From positions 44,493 to 108,492 of the forward strand of contig NVVV01000003.1 in assembly GCA_002733495.1 (NCBI GenBank): DNA of 64,000 bases, given 5' to 3'. This document shows, piece after piece, positions 8,173-17,862 of the stretch. This DNA comes from Robiginitomaculum sp. (lineage in GTDB: Bacteria > Pseudomonadota > Alphaproteobacteria > Caulobacterales > Maricaulaceae). Each line of letters begins with the position of its first letter. Position 1 is the stretch's first letter. The notes beneath the pieces are model-generated. The model did no database searches, was not told the origin of the DNA, and saw only the letters and a program-made list of their open reading frames with translations. Both the position numbers and the translations under genes were made by a program.

Positions 8173-9717
8173 ATGCGTATAGAGATTGAGCCGGGGCAGG
8201 CCCGCCACGAAGACTGGAAAAGCATCCGTGACGGCGCTGCTATGGGCTTGCCGGGTGCGGTCTGGCCTGATGTTGAGCGCGCTCACAAGACCATAACCGA
8301 CATGCTGGCGGATGGGGCCACGGTTTACGGTGTGAACACAGGCTTTGGCAAATTGGCCAATACGCGCATTGCCCCGCAAGACCTTGGGGATTTGCAACGC
8401 CGCATTGTGCTGTCCCATTGTGCCGGTATCGGCGCGCCGCTGGCGGACGAAGTGGTGCGTCTTATTCTGGCAATGAAAGCGGCCAGTCTGGCGCGTGGCC
8501 ATTCCGGTGTTCAGCCCGAGACGATCCGCCTGTTGCTGGCCATGCTGGAACGGGGCGTGTTGCCGGTCATTCCGGGGCAGGGGTCCGTGGGGGCCTCTGG
8601 TGATCTGGCCCCGTTGGCGCATATGTCGGCGGTGCTCATTGGCGAGGGGAGTGCCCGTTTTGACGGGCAGGACATGCCAGGGCTGGCCGCCTTGCAACAG
8701 GCCGGGCTGGCGCCGTTAAAGCTACAGGCCAAAGAGGGGCTGGCCCTGTTAAACGGCACACAGGTTTCCACCGCTTTGGCGCTGGAGGGGCTGTATCGGA
8801 CCGAGAGCGCCTTTCAGGCGGCAATGATCGCGGGCGCATTGTGTGTAGAGGCCATTCGCGGTAGCCACGCGCCCTTTGATGCGCGCATTCATGCTTTGCG
8901 GGGCCAGCCGGGGCAGGTCGAAGTGGCCAAGGGGTATCAGGCTTTATTGGACGGCAGCGCGATCGTAAAATCCCATGTGGATTGTGAAAAGGTGCAAGAC
9001 CCGTATTGTCTGCGCTGTCAGCCACAGGTGATGGGCGCGATCCTTGATATGTTGCGCTTTGCGTCCCAAACACTGGGGCGCGAAGCCAATGGCGTGACGG
9101 ATAATCCCCTGATTTTTCCTGATGAGGCCGAAGCGCTTTCGGGTGGAAATTTCCACGCCGAACCTGTGGCCTTTGCCGCTGACCAGATTGCCATGGCGCT
9201 GTGTGAAATTGGCTCCATGAGCGAGCGGCGCACAGCCATGCTGGTTGATCCGGTCCTATCCGGCTTGCCCGCATTTTTAACCCCGGATCCGGGGTTAAAT
9301 TCTGGCTTTATGATTGCCCAGGTCAGTGCCGCCGCTTTGGTTTCAGAAAACAAACAACGGGCCATGCCGGCCAGTGTGGACAGCATTCCCACCTCGGCCA
9401 ATCAGGAGGACCATGTCTCGATGGCGACCCATGGGGCAAGGCGCTTGCTGGCTATGGCCGAAAATACCGCCAATGTGGTGGGCATAGAGTTGATGTCCGC
9501 TACCCAAGGTCTGGATTTGCATCCGGGATCAGAAAAAAGTTCACCACAATTAGAGGCCGTGATTGCGCGGTTCCGCGCCGATATACCAACACTGGGCGAT
9601 GATCGTATGATGTCGCCGGATATTGCTGCGGCAAAGGTGTTGGTCAGCACCGGGGCCTTGCAAGCCTTGAACGGGGTGGGGTCGGCTTTGCCGGATATTT
9701 GCGACCATGAGCTTTGA
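8173..9717 (+). CDS. hutH: Histidine ammonia-lyase
   Basis: 514 residues, standard length. Removes ammonia from L-histidine to form urocanate. The Ala-Ser-Gly triad that cyclises into the MIO cofactor is in [16 protein letters not shown], and [11 protein letters not shown] carries the catalytic Tyr loop. [14 protein letters not shown] and TDNPLIF are further conserved substrate-site segments. It is cotranscribed with hutI (1-base gap) and overlaps hutG by 11 bases. A 24-bp perfect palindrome lies inside the gene (see separate entry). Confidence 0.97.
   Translation: MRIEIEPGQARHEDWKSIRDGAAMGLPGAVWPDVERAHKTITDMLADGATVYGVNTGFGKLANTRIAPQDLGDLQRRIVLSHCAGIGAPLADEVVRLILAMKAASLARGHSGVQPETIRLLLAMLERGVLPVIPGQGSVGASGDLAPLAHMSAVLIGEGSARFDGQDMPGLAALQQAGLAPLKLQAKEGLALLNGTQVSTALALEGLYRTESAFQAAMIAGALCVEAIRGSHAPFDARIHALRGQPGQVEVAKGYQALLDGSAIVKSHVDCEKVQDPYCLRCQPQVMGAILDMLRFASQTLGREANGVTDNPLIFPDEAEALSGGNFHAEPVAFAADQIAMALCEIGSMSERRTAMLVDPVLSGLPAFLTPDPGLNSGFMIAQVSAAALVSENKQRAMPASVDSIPTSANQEDHVSMATHGARRLLAMAENTANVVGIELMSATQGLDLHPGSEKSSPQLEAVIARFRADIPTLGDDRMMSPDIAAAKVLVSTGALQALNGVGSALPDICDHEL
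9276..9299. repeat. 24-bp perfect palindrome inside hutH
   Basis: Centred on GGATCC at 9285-9290, with arms TTTAACCCC... and ...GGGGTTAAA. It encodes the variable segment before NSGFMIAQ in HutH, where the protein reads [11 protein letters not shown]. The core resembles the GACCCCGG...CCGGGG type repeat seen between genes elsewhere in the window (family C). Confidence 0.7.
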
Positions 9718-10498
9718 TCTTTTTGAGGGGGATAGCCCCCTTATCCTCAGCTTTCCGCATTCGGGCACAGATATTCCGGGTGATATTGCCAGAGGCCTTG
9801 TTTCAAAGACACAAGCGCTTGCGGATACGGATTGGTATGTGCCGCGCCTTTATGGGTTTGCCCGTGATCTGGGGGTGAGCTGGGTCGAGGCAAAAACATC
9901 GCGGACCGTGATTGACCTGAACCGGGACCCGGACGGCCATTCGCTTTATCCGGGGCAAACAACAACGGGACTTTGCCCGTTGGAGAGCTTTGATGGCGTG
10001 CCGCTTTGGCAAAAAGGGGAGGGGCCAACTGGCGCAGAAATAGAGCGGCGGAAAAACACACACTTTATACTCTACCATAAGGCCATATCTGATCAAATCG
10101 CCCGTGTTAAGGCGCGCCATGGCTTTGCTGTTCTTTATGATTGTCATTCCATTCGCGGCACTGTTCCCAGACTGTTTGATGGCGATCTTCCTGTTTTAAA
10201 CCTTGGCACAAATTCAGGGCAGTCCTGTGCGCCTGATCTGGAAAACCGTGTGGGTGGTATGATGGCGCGTTGTTCTTATACACATGCCATAAACGGGCGT
10301 TTTAAGGGGGGCTGGATCACCCGCCATTATGGACGGCCAGATGAGAGCGTGCATGCTTTGCAGATGGAAATTGCGCAACACGCCTATATGGATGAGGCCC
10401 CGCTCTGCGTCTGGCACGATGATCGCGCACAGGGCCTTCAAAATGCACTGAATGATGTTCTTGAAACGATTGTTGACTGGGCTGCCAGGCACGCTTGA
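9707..10498 (+). CDS. hutG: N-formylglutamate amidohydrolase (deformylase)
   Basis: 263 residues. Releases formate and L-glutamate from N-formylglutamate, completing the HutF branch. Family features are [12 protein letters not shown] near the N terminus, [32 protein letters not shown] and [21 protein letters not shown], with His and Glu residues expected to bind zinc. It overlaps the hutH end by 11 bases, indicating translational coupling. It ends directly against the convergent sensor kinase gene with no space between stop codons. Confidence 0.95.
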   Translation: MSFDLFEGDSPLILSFPHSGTDIPGDIARGLVSKTQALADTDWYVPRLYGFARDLGVSWVEAKTSRTVIDLNRDPDGHSLYPGQTTTGLCPLESFDGVPLWQKGEGPTGAEIERRKNTHFILYHKAISDQIARVKARHGFAVLYDCHSIRGTVPRLFDGDLPVLNLGTNSGQSCAPDLENRVGGMMARCSYTHAINGRFKGGWITRHYGRPDESVHALQMEIAQHAYMDEAPLCVWHDDRAQGLQNALNDVLETIVDWAARHA

Positions 10499-12853
10499 TT
10501 AGGCCGTCTTTTTTATTGCTTTTTCTGTTTCTCTTGGTTTTTCCATGGCCTTGAACAGTGTGACCAGCAACATGCGCTGATCAATGGGCTTGGCCAGATA
10601 ACCATCCAGACCCATGGCCATATATCGTTCTTTATCGCCCAGCATGGCATCAGCCGTGACCGCAATAACCGGGATGTCGTGCCATAGCTCGCCATCATTA
10701 CGGATATGGGCAATGGTTTCAGGCCCACTCATGACCGGCATGTGCATGTCCAGCAGGACCAGATCAAAGGCCTCGGCATGGAGGCAATCCAGCGCCTCTT
10801 GCCCGTTTTCAGCTTCGGTAATCTGAATGCCGGTCGCCGACAACAGTGTGCGGATCACTTTGCGGTTAATGGGGCTGTCATCAACCAGCAGGAGGTTGCG
10901 GGCGCCAAGGCTATTCCCTGTGGGTTTGGACACCTTTAGATCGGGCGCAATGGTTTGCTCGGTCTGTTCAGCCTCAAAAGTGAACGTAAAGACGGAGCCT
11001 TGGCCGCAAGTGCTTTGCACGGTGATATCGCCGCCCATCATGCGCGCCAGCTCATGGGAGATGGCCAGGCCCAGGCCTGTGCCCCCAAATTCTCGCGAAA
11101 TAGAACTATCGGCCTGGATAAAAGGTGAGAAGATGCGTTGGCGGGTTTCCTCATCCATGCCAATCCCGCTATCGCTAACCCGAAGGGCGACGGTGTTTAT
11201 TTTGCCCGTTGTTTTTTCCAAAATGGCTTCGATGTGCACCGCGCCTTTCGTGGTAAATTTCAGGGCATTCGAGATCAGATTTGTCAGGCATTGACGGACG
11301 CGTACGGGGTCAATGCGCAATGTTTCTGGGATCTCCGGGCTGATAGAAATTTCAAAATCCAGACCTTTGTCATCGGCCTGCGCCGAGAACAGTTTATGCG
11401 TATGGGTGATTAATGTTCTCAGGCTGGATGGCACTTTGGACAATTGCATTTGTGATGCGCCGATTTTGGAAATGTCCAGAATGTCATTCAGGATCGTCAT
11501 CAGCATATCGCCAGACTCGATAATCGTATCCACCTTATCGGCGTCATCTGACGGCAACGCACTAGCATTCAGCGCCTGCGCCATGCCCAGCATGCCGTTA
11601 AGTGGTGTGCGAATTTCGTGGCTCATGGTGGCCAGAAAGGCGCTTTTGGCCTCACTGGCACTTTCGGCCTCGCGTTGTGCAGCCTCAAGTTCGCGCCTTT
11701 GCGCCACAATCTCGGACATGTCCCGAACATAGAGCATGGTTGACCGGCCCTCATCGTCCGGAACATCAACACCAACAATAGAAACCGGGATAATTTTATC
11801 AGCCAGCTTGCAGGAAAGGTTATCAGCACGGGCGTGGCCGTTGGCACGGATTTCTTTCAGAAACTGCTCAAGTTTTTCAACTTCGTGTTTATGGAAATCA
11901 AAAGCCGAGAATTGCGTGAAATCCTTGTCACCAACATCCAGCATAGCCATGGTCGCCGGATTGCAATCAACAATATTTGTTGTGTCCTGGTTGATGAGAA
12001 TTATGGCATCAGGAGAAAGATTAAATATGGCGCGCCAGCGGGCTTCCGAGCGCTCGGCAATTTCAGCTTGGGAACGGGCGTCGTGCAAAGCGTTTTCTGT
12101 TGCATCCAGCAATGAGTTTAAAGCCCTTGCCGCCTGCGCAATTTCACCACTTCCCTGTTGCTGAAGTCGATATTTTTTAGAATTTTGTGGTGCGTCTGCA
12201 GCCTTGCCAAGCGCAATAACAAAATTCTGGATGGGTTCGATGGTCTTGCGAAAAATCAGAAAAAACAAAACACCGCAATTGATAAAAATAAATAGCACGA
12301 GCAGGGCAATGCCAGTGCTAATATGTCTGTTGGTTTCGATAACCTCGCTTTCAATGGCTTCCAGTTCTGCAAAGCGCGCAGCCTGGTTTTCCAGAACCCG
12401 TTGCTGCAGATCCTGAGACAGGCTGCGCACATTTATCATTATCGCATCGCCAGCCACACGGTCATTTTTAATATAATGACCCATGGCCTTTAACGAGCCA
12501 GCCGAAATATTTTCCGTCGTATTGCGAATAAAAATGGTCAGGTTTTGTTCGGCCAAATCTATTGACAGATTTTCCAGGCTTTTCCGGGCATGGACAAAAT
12601 CATCCAGCGCAACATCAGAAAGGCTATTTAATAAATCAGCACTTCGGTACAAAAGCTCGTGTACGGCACCGCTTAAGTTAAAGGCGAGTTTATACCGTTC
12701 CAGAAGTATATCCTGTTGAACAAACGCACGGCGTGTGGTGTTGGAAGCGCTAAACGTAAAGGCGCATATTGCCGCCGTTGATACAATGAACACCCCCATA
12801 ATTATCAGAAAATTAGTTTTCAGGGTGCTTTTATGGCGTGGATTGCGTTTCAT
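10499..12853 (-). CDS. Hybrid sensor histidine kinase with PAS and receiver domains
   Basis: 784 residues. Order: transmembrane helix about 13-35, an extracytoplasmic region about 36-177, a second helix about 178-200, a HAMP-like linker, a PAS domain ([19 protein letters not shown]) about 270-370, the phospho-acceptor helix with His near 412 ([16 protein letters not shown]), an ATPase domain with N, G1 (DSGIGMDEE) and G2 ([10 protein letters not shown]) boxes, and a C-terminal receiver with Asp near 701 ([15 protein letters not shown]) and Lys in YLAKPID. The signal is unknown. It lies between hutG and hutU on the opposite strand, but nothing links it functionally to histidine except position. 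Confidence 0.92.
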   Translation of the reverse strand: MKRNPRHKSTLKTNFLIIMGVFIVSTAAICAFTFSASNTTRRAFVQQDILLERYKLAFNLSGAVHELLYRSADLLNSLSDVALDDFVHARKSLENLSIDLAEQNLTIFIRNTTENISAGSLKAMGHYIKNDRVAGDAIMINVRSLSQDLQQRVLENQAARFAELEAIESEVIETNRHISTGIALLVLFIFINCGVLFFLIFRKTIEPIQNFVIALGKAADAPQNSKKYRLQQQGSGEIAQAARALNSLLDATENALHDARSQAEIAERSEARWRAIFNLSPDAIILINQDTTNIVDCNPATMAMLDVGDKDFTQFSAFDFHKHEVEKLEQFLKEIRANGHARADNLSCKLADKIIPVSIVGVDVPDDEGRSTMLYVRDMSEIVAQRRELEAAQREAESASEAKSAFLATMSHEIRTPLNGMLGMAQALNASALPSDDADKVDTIIESGDMLMTILNDILDISKIGASQMQLSKVPSSLRTLITHTHKLFSAQADDKGLDFEISISPEIPETLRIDPVRVRQCLTNLISNALKFTTKGAVHIEAILEKTTGKINTVALRVSDSGIGMDEETRQRIFSPFIQADSSISREFGGTGLGLAISHELARMMGGDITVQSTCGQGSVFTFTFEAEQTEQTIAPDLKVSKPTGNSLGARNLLLVDDSPINRKVIRTLLSATGIQITEAENGQEALDCLHAEAFDLVLLDMHMPVMSGPETIAHIRNDGELWHDIPVIAVTADAMLGDKERYMAMGLDGYLAKPIDQRMLLVTLFKAMEKPRETEKAIKKTA

Positions 12854-12913
12854 GTTTTCCTCTTTGGGGGCATGTAATCACAGCTTCCTTAAATGCGCGT
12901 AAAATTTACCTTA

Positions 12914-12941
12914 AGCTAAAGTAAACGCGTTTGCTTTAGCT
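12914..12941. promoter_or_regulatory. 28-bp near-perfect palindrome between the sensor kinase gene and hutU
   Basis: The arms AGCTAAAG.AAACG and CGTTT.CTTTAGCT mirror each other with a single mismatched pair; the centre is ACGCGT. It lies 61 bases upstream of the kinase start and about 127 bases upstream of hutU, where a dimeric regulator could act on both promoters. It has no trailing T-run, so a terminator is unlikely. The protein that binds it is unknown. An overlapping TTAA-N7-TAAAC at 12911-12926 also resembles a CtrA box, but with mismatch. Confidence 0.5.
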
Positions 12942-13067
12942 GTTCTGTGAGGCATTCCTTGCTGATGCCCCAGAAATTCAGACACCAAATCAGCCTTCGA
13001 CAAGCCGCCGTCTAGCCGCTAGAAATGTCCAGACCCTAATTAAAACTATCAGGACAGGACCCCAGAC

Positions 13068-14726
13068 ATGAGTGACCGTTTGGATAATTCACGCCAGATT
13101 AAATCGCCCACGGGGACGGTTTTGAATACCAAAAGCTGGCAAACGGAGGCACCCTTGCGCATGTTGATGAATAATCTGGATGCTCAGGTTGCGGAAAACC
13201 CGCAAGAGCTGGTGGTTTATGGCGGTATCGGGCGTGCGGCGCGGGACTGGGACAGTTTTGACCGGATTATCGCCGCCTTAAAAGCGTTGAACGATGATGA
13301 AAGTCTGCTGATACAGTCCGGCAAACCTGTGGGTGTTTTTCGCACGCACCGGGAGGCGCCGCGCGTATTGATTGCCAATTCCAATCTGGTCGGCAAATGG
13401 GCCAATTGGGACCATTTTCACGAATTGGATAAAAAAGGCCTGATGATGTACGGCCAGATGACCGCCGGGTCGTGGATTTATATCGGCTCTCAGGGGATCG
13501 TGCAGGGCACCTATGAAACCTTTGTCGAGATGGGGCGCCAGCATTTTGGCGGGGACCTTGTCGGCAAATGGATACTCACCGGCGGCCTTGGCGGTATGGG
13601 CGGTGCACAGCCGCTGGCGGCAACCATGGCGGGGGCGCACATGCTGGCGGTGGAATGCCAGCCTTCGCGCATTGAAATGCGCCTGGCCTCTGGCTATCTG
13701 GACAAAAGCACAGATGATCTGGACGAGGCTTTGGCGATCATTAAAGAAAGCAAAACCCCGGTGTCCGTGGGCTTGCTCGGCAATGCCGCCGATGTATTTC
13801 CAGAGCTGGTGCGCCGGGGCATTCGCCCGGATGCCGTGACCGATCAGACCTCGGCCCATGACCCCTTAAATGGCTATCTGCCCCAGGGGTGGAATTTGGC
13901 TGAATGGGAGGCGCGCCGGCAAAGCGCCCCCAAGGCCGTGGAGCGCGCCGCTATGGACAGCATGCGCACTCAAGTTGAGGCCATGCTGGCCTTTCATAAC
14001 ATGGGCATCCCCACTTTTGACTATGGCAATAATATTCGCCAGATGGCGCTGGAGGCTGGCTGCGAGAACGCCTTTGATTTTGAAGGGTTTGTTCCGGCCT
14101 ATATCCGCCCGCTGTTTTGCCGGGGTGTTGGTCCGTTTCGCTGGGTTGCCTTATCGGGTGACCCAGAGGACATTTATAAAACCGATGCCAAGGTGAAGGC
14201 GCTGATCCCCGACGATCCGCATTTGCACAACTGGCTGGATATGGCGCGCGAGAAAATTCAGTTTCAGGGCCTGCCCAGCCGTATTTGCTGGGTCGGACTG
14301 GGCCAGCGCGATAAACTGGGCGTGGCCTTTAACGAGATGGTGGCCTCTGGCGAATTATCCGCCCCGGTGGTGATTGGCCGCGATCATCTGGATGCTGGCT
14401 CGGTCGCCAGCCCCAATCGCGAAACCGAAGGCATGAAGGATGGCTCGGATGCCGTGGCAGACTGGCCCTTGCTGAACGCGCTTCTGGCCACGGCGTCGGG
14501 GGCCACATGGGTTTCCATGCACCATGGCGGCGGCGTGGGGATCGGCTATTCACAACATTCTGGTCTCGTCATTGTCGCCGATGGCTCATCCGAGGCAGAG
14601 GAACGTCTGCGCCGTGTCCTGTGGAACGACCCGGCCACCGGCGTCATGCGCCATGCCGATGCGGGCTATGACGAAGCCATTGATTGCGCCCGCGAACATG
14701 GCCTGAATTTGCCGAGCATGGAGTAG
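13068..14726 (+). CDS. hutU: Urocanate hydratase
   Basis: 552 residues, normal length. Converts urocanate to imidazolone propionate with tightly bound NAD+ as electrophile. Conserved blocks include [46 protein letters not shown] (Rossmann-type NAD site), [32 protein letters not shown] and [17 protein letters not shown]. Translation starts at ATG 13068 after a GGAC-type weak ribosome site. It stands apart from hutI-hutH-hutG, with its own promoter region of about 210 bases. Confidence 0.97.
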   Translation: MSDRLDNSRQIKSPTGTVLNTKSWQTEAPLRMLMNNLDAQVAENPQELVVYGGIGRAARDWDSFDRIIAALKALNDDESLLIQSGKPVGVFRTHREAPRVLIANSNLVGKWANWDHFHELDKKGLMMYGQMTAGSWIYIGSQGIVQGTYETFVEMGRQHFGGDLVGKWILTGGLGGMGGAQPLAATMAGAHMLAVECQPSRIEMRLASGYLDKSTDDLDEALAIIKESKTPVSVGLLGNAADVFPELVRRGIRPDAVTDQTSAHDPLNGYLPQGWNLAEWEARRQSAPKAVERAAMDSMRTQVEAMLAFHNMGIPTFDYGNNIRQMALEAGCENAFDFEGFVPAYIRPLFCRGVGPFRWVALSGDPEDIYKTDAKVKALIPDDPHLHNWLDMAREKIQFQGLPSRICWVGLGQRDKLGVAFNEMVASGELSAPVVIGRDHLDAGSVASPNRETEGMKDGSDAVADWPLLNALLATASGATWVSMHHGGGVGIGYSQHSGLVIVADGSSEAEERLRRVLWNDPATGVMRHADAGYDEAIDCAREHGLNLPSME

Positions 14727-14748
14727 GGCGCTATCGCTAAATACGTTT

Positions 14749-14829
14749 TGTCATTACCCGATTTATTCGGGTAATCCAGCCATGTTTGGTTGTGGCTCTG
14801 GGTTGCCGGGACAAGCCCGGTAATGACAG
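14749..14829. repeat. Dispersed palindromic repeat, family A
   Basis: Outer arms GTCATTACCCG and CGGTAATGAC enclose two inner hairpins (CCCGATTTATTCGGG and CCGGGACAAGCCCGG). Similar copies occur at 34650-34727, 59494-59572 and 61920-61992. Copies differ by point changes, so the family is old or diverging. Here it lies in the gap between hutU and kdsD (14727-14986), which otherwise holds a family B copy. Confidence 0.85.
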
Positions 14830-14896
14830 TATATTTAGAATACGGCTTGCCTCAGACCTATCGGATATCCCCTAAAGCTTGAAACTTCTCCGCTCC

Positions 14897-14962
14897 GTCA
14901 CCCCGATGAAAATCGGGGTCCAGTGATCATTCATGACTGGATTTCGGCCTACACCGGAATTA
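14897..14962. repeat. Dispersed palindromic repeat, family B
   Basis: Begins with GTCACCCCGATGAAAATCGG and ends with a half-matching CACCGGAATTAC. Relatives with GTCATTCCGG or GTCATACCGA at the left end occur at 59579-59646, 61999-62090 and 63670-63738. It often follows family A directly, as in the nuo operon. Confidence 0.75.
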
Positions 14963-14986
14963 CTCTAATTTACGGTTGCTTGCCCC

Positions 14987-15946
14987 CTACAAATAGCCCT
15001 CTTCCAGAAGGTCTTTCAGGTGCATGGCGGCGACGGGTTTGCCGCTCTCCAGCACAAACACATTGGCGATGCGCCGGGTGGTTAAATGGGCGATAACGTC
15101 GCTGATCCTGTCCTGCGGGGTAACGCAATAAGGATCAATGCTCATCATATCGGCGGCGGTTTTATCAAAAAAATCCTCTGTGAGGGCGCGGCGCAAATCC
15201 CCATCGGTAATCATGCCGGCCAGTGTGCCATTGGTGTTAATGACGGCGGCGCACCCCATGCGGCCCTCTGTAATGGTGCCAAGAACATCCCGCGCTTTGG
15301 CTTCTGGCGATACTGTTGGCGGCGGCGCGTTGTGGATCTGCATCCAGTCGCCGACATGTTGCAATTGCAGACCTAATTTTCCGCCCGGATGGCGATCGCC
15401 AAAGTCTGCAGCGGTAAAGCCCCGGGCCTGCATGGCGGCAATCGCCAGCGCGTCGCCCATGGCCAGCGTCATCGCCATGGAGGTGGTCGGCACCAGACCG
15501 TTTGGGCAGGCCTCGGGCACATTGGGCAGGGCCAAAACAATGTTGGCAGCCTTGCCAAGGGTAGAGCCTGCGCGGCAGGTGATGGCAATAACCGGGATGG
15601 CGTTTTTGTTGCAATAACGCAAAACATCCACCAGCTCGCGGCTTTCGCCGGAATTGGAGATAGCCAGCACGCACGACCCCGGTGTCACCATGCCCAGATC
15701 ACCGTGGCTGGCCTCGGCGGGATGGACAAAGAAAGAGGGGGTGCCGGTGGAGGCCAATGTCGCGGCGATTTTACGCCCGATATGGCCGGACTTGCCAACG
15801 CCCAAGACAATGCAATGACCTTTGGTGGCCAACAGGGTATCAACCGCGCGTGCAAAAGCATCGCCATCCAGCGCCTCGGCCAATGTGCCCAGCGCCGCCG
15901 CTTCGGCCAAAATGACCGTGCGGGCCGTGTCCAATTGCTTACTCAA
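14987..15946 (-). CDS. kdsD: Arabinose-5-phosphate isomerase (KpsF/GutQ/KdsD family)
   Basis: 319 residues from a TTG start that overlaps the glmS stop (GTTGAGTAAG); another in-frame TTG lies at 15994. Interconverts ribulose-5-phosphate and arabinose-5-phosphate for KDO and lipopolysaccharide synthesis. The SIS domain shows VLGVGKSGHIGRKIAATLAS and FFVHPAEASHGDLGMV with SNSGESRE, followed by GDRHPGGKLG and two CBS domains (MGCAAVINTNGTLAGMITD; RIANVFVLESGKPVAAMHL). It is coupled to glmS, so sugar-phosphate supply for the envelope appears grouped. The exact start is uncertain. Confidence 0.9.
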   Translation of the reverse strand: MSKQLDTARTVILAEAAALGTLAEALDGDAFARAVDTLLATKGHCIVLGVGKSGHIGRKIAATLASTGTPSFFVHPAEASHGDLGMVTPGSCVLAISNSGESRELVDVLRYCNKNAIPVIAITCRAGSTLGKAANIVLALPNVPEACPNGLVPTTSMAMTLAMGDALAIAAMQARGFTAADFGDRHPGGKLGLQLQHVGDWMQIHNAPPPTVSPEAKARDVLGTITEGRMGCAAVINTNGTLAGMITDGDLRRALTEDFFDKTAADMMSIDPYCVTPQDRISDVIAHLTTRRIANVFVLESGKPVAAMHLKDLLEEGYL

Positions 15947-17762
15947 CGGTGACAGACTTTGCCAGATTGCGCGGCTGGTCCATATTCGTGCCAAGGGTCA
16001 ACGCCGTATAATAAGCCAGCAATTGCAAGGGGATGGCCGTAACAATGGGGCCGGTCAGGCCGGTCATATCTGGCAAAATGATGATATTCTCTGTCCGGTC
16101 GGTAAAGTGTTCTGCTCCGGCGGCATCGGTGATGGCAATCACATTTGCGCCGCGCGCGGCCATTTCCTCGACATTGGAAATAGTCTTTTCCATCAACACA
16201 TCTGTGGGGGCGATAACCACCACGGGGGTGCCCTCTTCGATCAGGGCGATAGGGCCGTGTTTCAACTCGCCCGCTGCATAGCCTTCGGCAGGCAGATAGG
16301 TGACTTCTTTGAGCTTTAGCGCGCCTTCGAGCGCCAGCGGGTAATATACGCCGCGCCCGATAAAAAAGATCTGTTTGGCGCGTGCCAATGTGGGCGCAAT
16401 GGCTTCGCATTGGTCCTTGGTTTGCAATGCCTGTTGCACCAGCTTGGGCAAAGCGTTCAGCGCCGAAATATGAGCCTTGACCTCATCCTCGCTCAGGCGT
16501 CCACGGATATGGGCCGTGCCAAGGGCACACATGGCCAGAACCGCCAGTTGCGCGGTGAAAGCCTTGGTCGAGGCAACGCCGATTTCCGGCCCGGCCAGGG
16601 TGCGCAGAACCGCGCTGGTTTCGCGGGCAATGGAGGATTCCGGCGCGTTTAAGACGCCAATTGTGTCCATGCCAGCGCGCTTGCAATAGCGCATGGCGGC
16701 CAAAGTGTCTGCGGTTTCGCCAGATTGCGAGATGAAAAGCGCTGCCCCATGATCGGGCAAAGCGGGGGTGCGATAACGAAATTCCGAGGCAATATCGGTT
16801 TCCACATGGAGACCGCACAGGGCCTCGAACCAGTATTTGGCTACCGAAGCGGAAAGAAAAGCGGTGCCACAGGCAATGGCGACCAGACGATCAGCACTTT
16901 TCAAAAAGGGCGCGGCATCGCCCAGCATGGGCAGGTTGGTATCGCTATCCACATAGGCGGCCAGCGTGCGGGCCAGCGCCTCGGGCTGCTCGTGGATTTC
17001 TTTTTCCATAAAGTGGCGATAATTGCCCTTGTCAGCCATAACGGCGGAAATATTGGCGGTCATCACTTCGCGTGTAACCAGTGCGCCGGCTTTGTCGCGC
17101 ACACAGACATCATTGATTTTAACAACGGCGCTGTCGCCTTCTTCCAGATACAGCACACGCTTGGTAAAGGGGGCCAGTGCAAACGCATCCGAGCCGATAA
17201 ACATTTCCCCGTCGCCAAAGCCAACCACCAGTGGGCTGCCATGACGGGCTGCGAACAGTGTTTGATTGCTGTCCCCCACAAGGGCGGCAACGGCATAGGC
17301 ACCTTCCAGTCGCTCAACGGCGGCAAGAAAGGCGGCTTCTTCGCTCAGCCCCTTGTCCAGATGGTACTGTATCAAATGAGCGATAACCTCAGAATCTGTC
17401 TGTGTGGCAAAAACATGCCCACATTTGGCCAGTTCCTCTCGCAAGGGTTTGAAATTTTCGATAATACCATTGTGCACAATGGCGACGCTGCCAAACTGGT
17501 GTGGATGGGCATTTTCCTTGTTCGGGCGACCGTGGGTGGCCCAGCGCGTATGGGCAATGCCGCACGTGCCATCTATCGGGGCGCTGTTTAGTTCACTTTG
17601 AAGGTTGACGATCTTGCCAGGTGCGCGGCGGCGCACAATGCCTTGGCCATTGACCACCGCGATGCCCGCAGAATCATAGCCGCGATATTCCAGCCGGATC
17701 AGCCCTTCAACAAGGCGTGCACTTACGGGGCGATCACTTACAATACCTACTATACCACACAT
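15939..17762 (-). CDS. glmS: Glutamine--fructose-6-phosphate aminotransferase (isomerizing)
   Basis: 607 residues. Makes glucosamine-6-phosphate from fructose-6-phosphate and glutamine, the first step to UDP-GlcNAc. Cys2 (MCGIVGIV) is the N-terminal nucleophile of the glutaminase domain, with HTRWATHGRP and HNGIIENF forming its glutamine site. Two SIS domains follow (IACGTAFLSA, SQSGETADTLAA, GRGVYYPLALEGALKLKEVTYLPAEG), and the C terminus ends DQPRNLAKSVTVE, a family hallmark. It overlaps kdsD by 8 bases. No glmS ribozyme is apparent. Confidence 0.97.
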   Translation of the reverse strand: MCGIVGIVSDRPVSARLVEGLIRLEYRGYDSAGIAVVNGQGIVRRRAPGKIVNLQSELNSAPIDGTCGIAHTRWATHGRPNKENAHPHQFGSVAIVHNGIIENFKPLREELAKCGHVFATQTDSEVIAHLIQYHLDKGLSEEAAFLAAVERLEGAYAVAALVGDSNQTLFAARHGSPLVVGFGDGEMFIGSDAFALAPFTKRVLYLEEGDSAVVKINDVCVRDKAGALVTREVMTANISAVMADKGNYRHFMEKEIHEQPEALARTLAAYVDSDTNLPMLGDAAPFLKSADRLVAIACGTAFLSASVAKYWFEALCGLHVETDIASEFRYRTPALPDHGAALFISQSGETADTLAAMRYCKRAGMDTIGVLNAPESSIARETSAVLRTLAGPEIGVASTKAFTAQLAVLAMCALGTAHIRGRLSEDEVKAHISALNALPKLVQQALQTKDQCEAIAPTLARAKQIFFIGRGVYYPLALEGALKLKEVTYLPAEGYAAGELKHGPIALIEEGTPVVVIAPTDVLMEKTISNVEEMAARGANVIAITDAAGAEHFTDRTENIIILPDMTGLTGPIVTAIPLQLLAYYTALTLGTNMDQPRNLAKSVTVE

Positions 17763-17862
17763 AACACTCTCTTTAGATGGCCCATTTGGGACATTTCATC
17801 TTATTTTCGCAAGCTTTGTACCATGTTTGCCGTAATAATTACAATGAAATAGACGCGTTTTT

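Noticed and set aside
12911..12926. CtrA box TTAA-N7-TAAAC near the sensor kinase
   Set aside because: Consensus is TTAA-N7-TTAA(C), and the second half differs by one base. The stronger signal at the same place is the palindrome. Retained only as an alternative.
15939..17862. glmS ribozyme or riboswitch
   Set aside because: The leader upstream of glmS on the minus strand is only about 100 bases and shows no ribozyme-like core; glmS ribozymes are a Gram-positive feature.
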